Shown: positions 4,453 through 5,215 of the stretch, piece after piece
How positions within the stretch are numbered: position 1 is the stretch's first letter
Layout: every line of letters starts with the position of its first letter
NCBI GenBank assembly: GCA_029858245.1
Contig: JAOUFL010000170.1
Coordinates: forward strand, 1-5,215
Direction of reading: 5' to 3'
DNA: 5,215 nt
Origin: Candidatus Zixiibacteriota bacterium
GTDB lineage: Bacteria > Zixibacteria > MSB-5A5 > RBG-16-43-9
Notes under the pieces: model-generated
What the model was told of the DNA's origin: nothing
Databases searched by the model: none
What the model saw: only the letters and a program-made list of their open reading frames with translations
Translations under genes and position numbers: made by a program

Positions 4453-5215
4453 TCAATAGTATTTCCTCATCAACTCTTTGAATTCACTGAAAACCTTGAG
4501 TCTCTTTTTCTTCAAGAAGGCTAATATCAGCTCCACATAAATCCAGAAAAGATAAACCCAGACTATCTCCTCCCTGACAGAGGGGTAAATAAACTGAATA
4601 AACCACAGGCTGAAAAGCCCAAAAGCCTCATGCCAGCGAAACTCCATATTAGCCAGTAATATCATCCCTAATGCAGACTGCGCAATGGTCAAGAATATCT
4701 CCAGCTTTTGATGGGAATCGAAATGTATGACCGAGACCCTGCCCGAGCTCAAGGAATAGACAATCGGAATCATCGCCACCAGTACCGTCCACTGGTTGAT
4801 ATTGGAGGAGACCATGTTCATCAATGCCATATGGGATTTCTTAACCTGGCGTGCCCAGTTAAAAGCGGTGACTTTTTCCGGGAACTCGGACAGAAAAGGA
4901 GACACCCACTGCACGAATACGAATTGCGAGACTCCCAAAAAGGTGGCTAAAGCTAACATACTGTGAAGAAAAGGTTCCGCTACCAGATATAACCAGATTC
5001 CACCGAAAACAAACAGGAAAATTATGGAAAGATTCCTTTTCAGTGGTTTTTGCTTCAAAATCCATCTTGGAACCCTGCCTGCTTCCTCGACTTTCTCCTG
5101 GTCCTGAGCTGGTATTTTCCTGAGGATAATAAGATATCCCACATACATCAGGAAAAGAACTACAGAATCAAAAAGGGACAGTGTCCCCTTGAGTAATATC
5201 ACCACAAAATAGAGA
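4453..5215 (-). CDS. CaCA-type sodium/calcium exchanger-like membrane protein, C-terminal half (5' end outside window)
   Basis: The frame is open to the right edge, so this is a partial gene; the GTG at 5205 lies inside a membrane helix and is not a convincing start. Residues below are counted from that GTG. The visible 250-odd residues contain several hydrophobic helices and one alpha-repeat of the cation/Ca2+ exchanger superfamily: G-V-S (91-93), S-E-F-P-E (106-110, standing for the usual G-T-S-x-P-E with its cation-binding Glu), and S-S-N-I-N-Q-W (133-139, standing for G-S-N-I-F-N). Between the first helices and this repeat is a hydrophilic linker (about 30-58), so this is the second alpha-repeat and the first should lie beyond the window. 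The family exchanges Na+ or H+ for Ca2+ or other cations across the inner membrane; the ion here cannot be told. It is 113 bases upstream of DUF47 on the same strand. The altered G-T-S motif makes it a divergent member. Confidence 0.72.
   Translation of the reverse strand, partial: LYFVVILLKGTLSLFDSVVLFLMYVGYLIILRKIPAQDQEKVEEAGRVPRWILKQKPLKRNLSIIFLFVFGGIWLYLVAEPFLHSMLALATFLGVSQFVFVQWVSPFLSEFPEKVTAFNWARQVKKSHMALMNMVSSNINQWTVLVAMIPIVYSLSSGRVSVIHFDSHQKLEIFLTIAQSALGMILLANMEFRWHEAFGLFSLWFIQFIYPSVREEIVWVYLFWIYVELILAFLKKKRLKVFSEFKELMRKYY

Overview
This 5.2 kb window looks like bacterial chromosome from a diderm (Gram-negative-type), probably uncultured lineage. One gene encodes a secreted outer-membrane beta-barrel protein, overall GC is moderate, and the non-coding gap carries several short palindromic repeats. 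The sequence alone does not fix the phylum.

Layout. The left edge holds the C-terminal part of a TPR-repeat protein on the + strand (1-471), closed by a clear intrinsic terminator (492-530). A gene-poor stretch of about 450 bases follows (472-924). It contains a perfect GC-rich palindrome, an AT-rich hairpin that could end leftward transcription, a 92-base multi-hairpin repeat and a decayed copy of the 3' end of a phosphate-transporter gene. Everything to the right is on the - strand. In transcription order it is a truncated CaCA-type (sodium/calcium exchanger-like) membrane protein, a PhoU-like DUF47 protein, a PiT phosphate transporter (PiT2), a DUF2490 outer-membrane barrel protein, and a second, divergent PiT transporter (PiT1).

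How the genes fit together. DUF47 and PiT2 lie 20 bases apart and form the well-known Pit-plus-accessory-protein pair for low-affinity inorganic phosphate or metal-phosphate uptake. The DUF2490 barrel and PiT1 follow on the same strand with short gaps and no clear terminator between them, so a five-gene phosphate/cation transport cluster is plausible. Co-transcription of all five is an inference.

The two most notable points are at the PiT1 3' end. Its frame is cut by an in-frame TAG exactly where the aligned PiT2 residue is tryptophan (TGG), yet the frame continues for 26 more hydrophobic codons that look like the normal last helix. In addition, the DUF2490-PiT1 pair is bracketed by two direct copies of the PiT2 3'-end sequence (2743-2786 and 886-929, about 82% identical). 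This marks an old duplication or insertion, and the decayed copy supplies the stop codon of the extended PiT1 frame. I found no CRISPR array, tRNA, rRNA, transposase or integrase.
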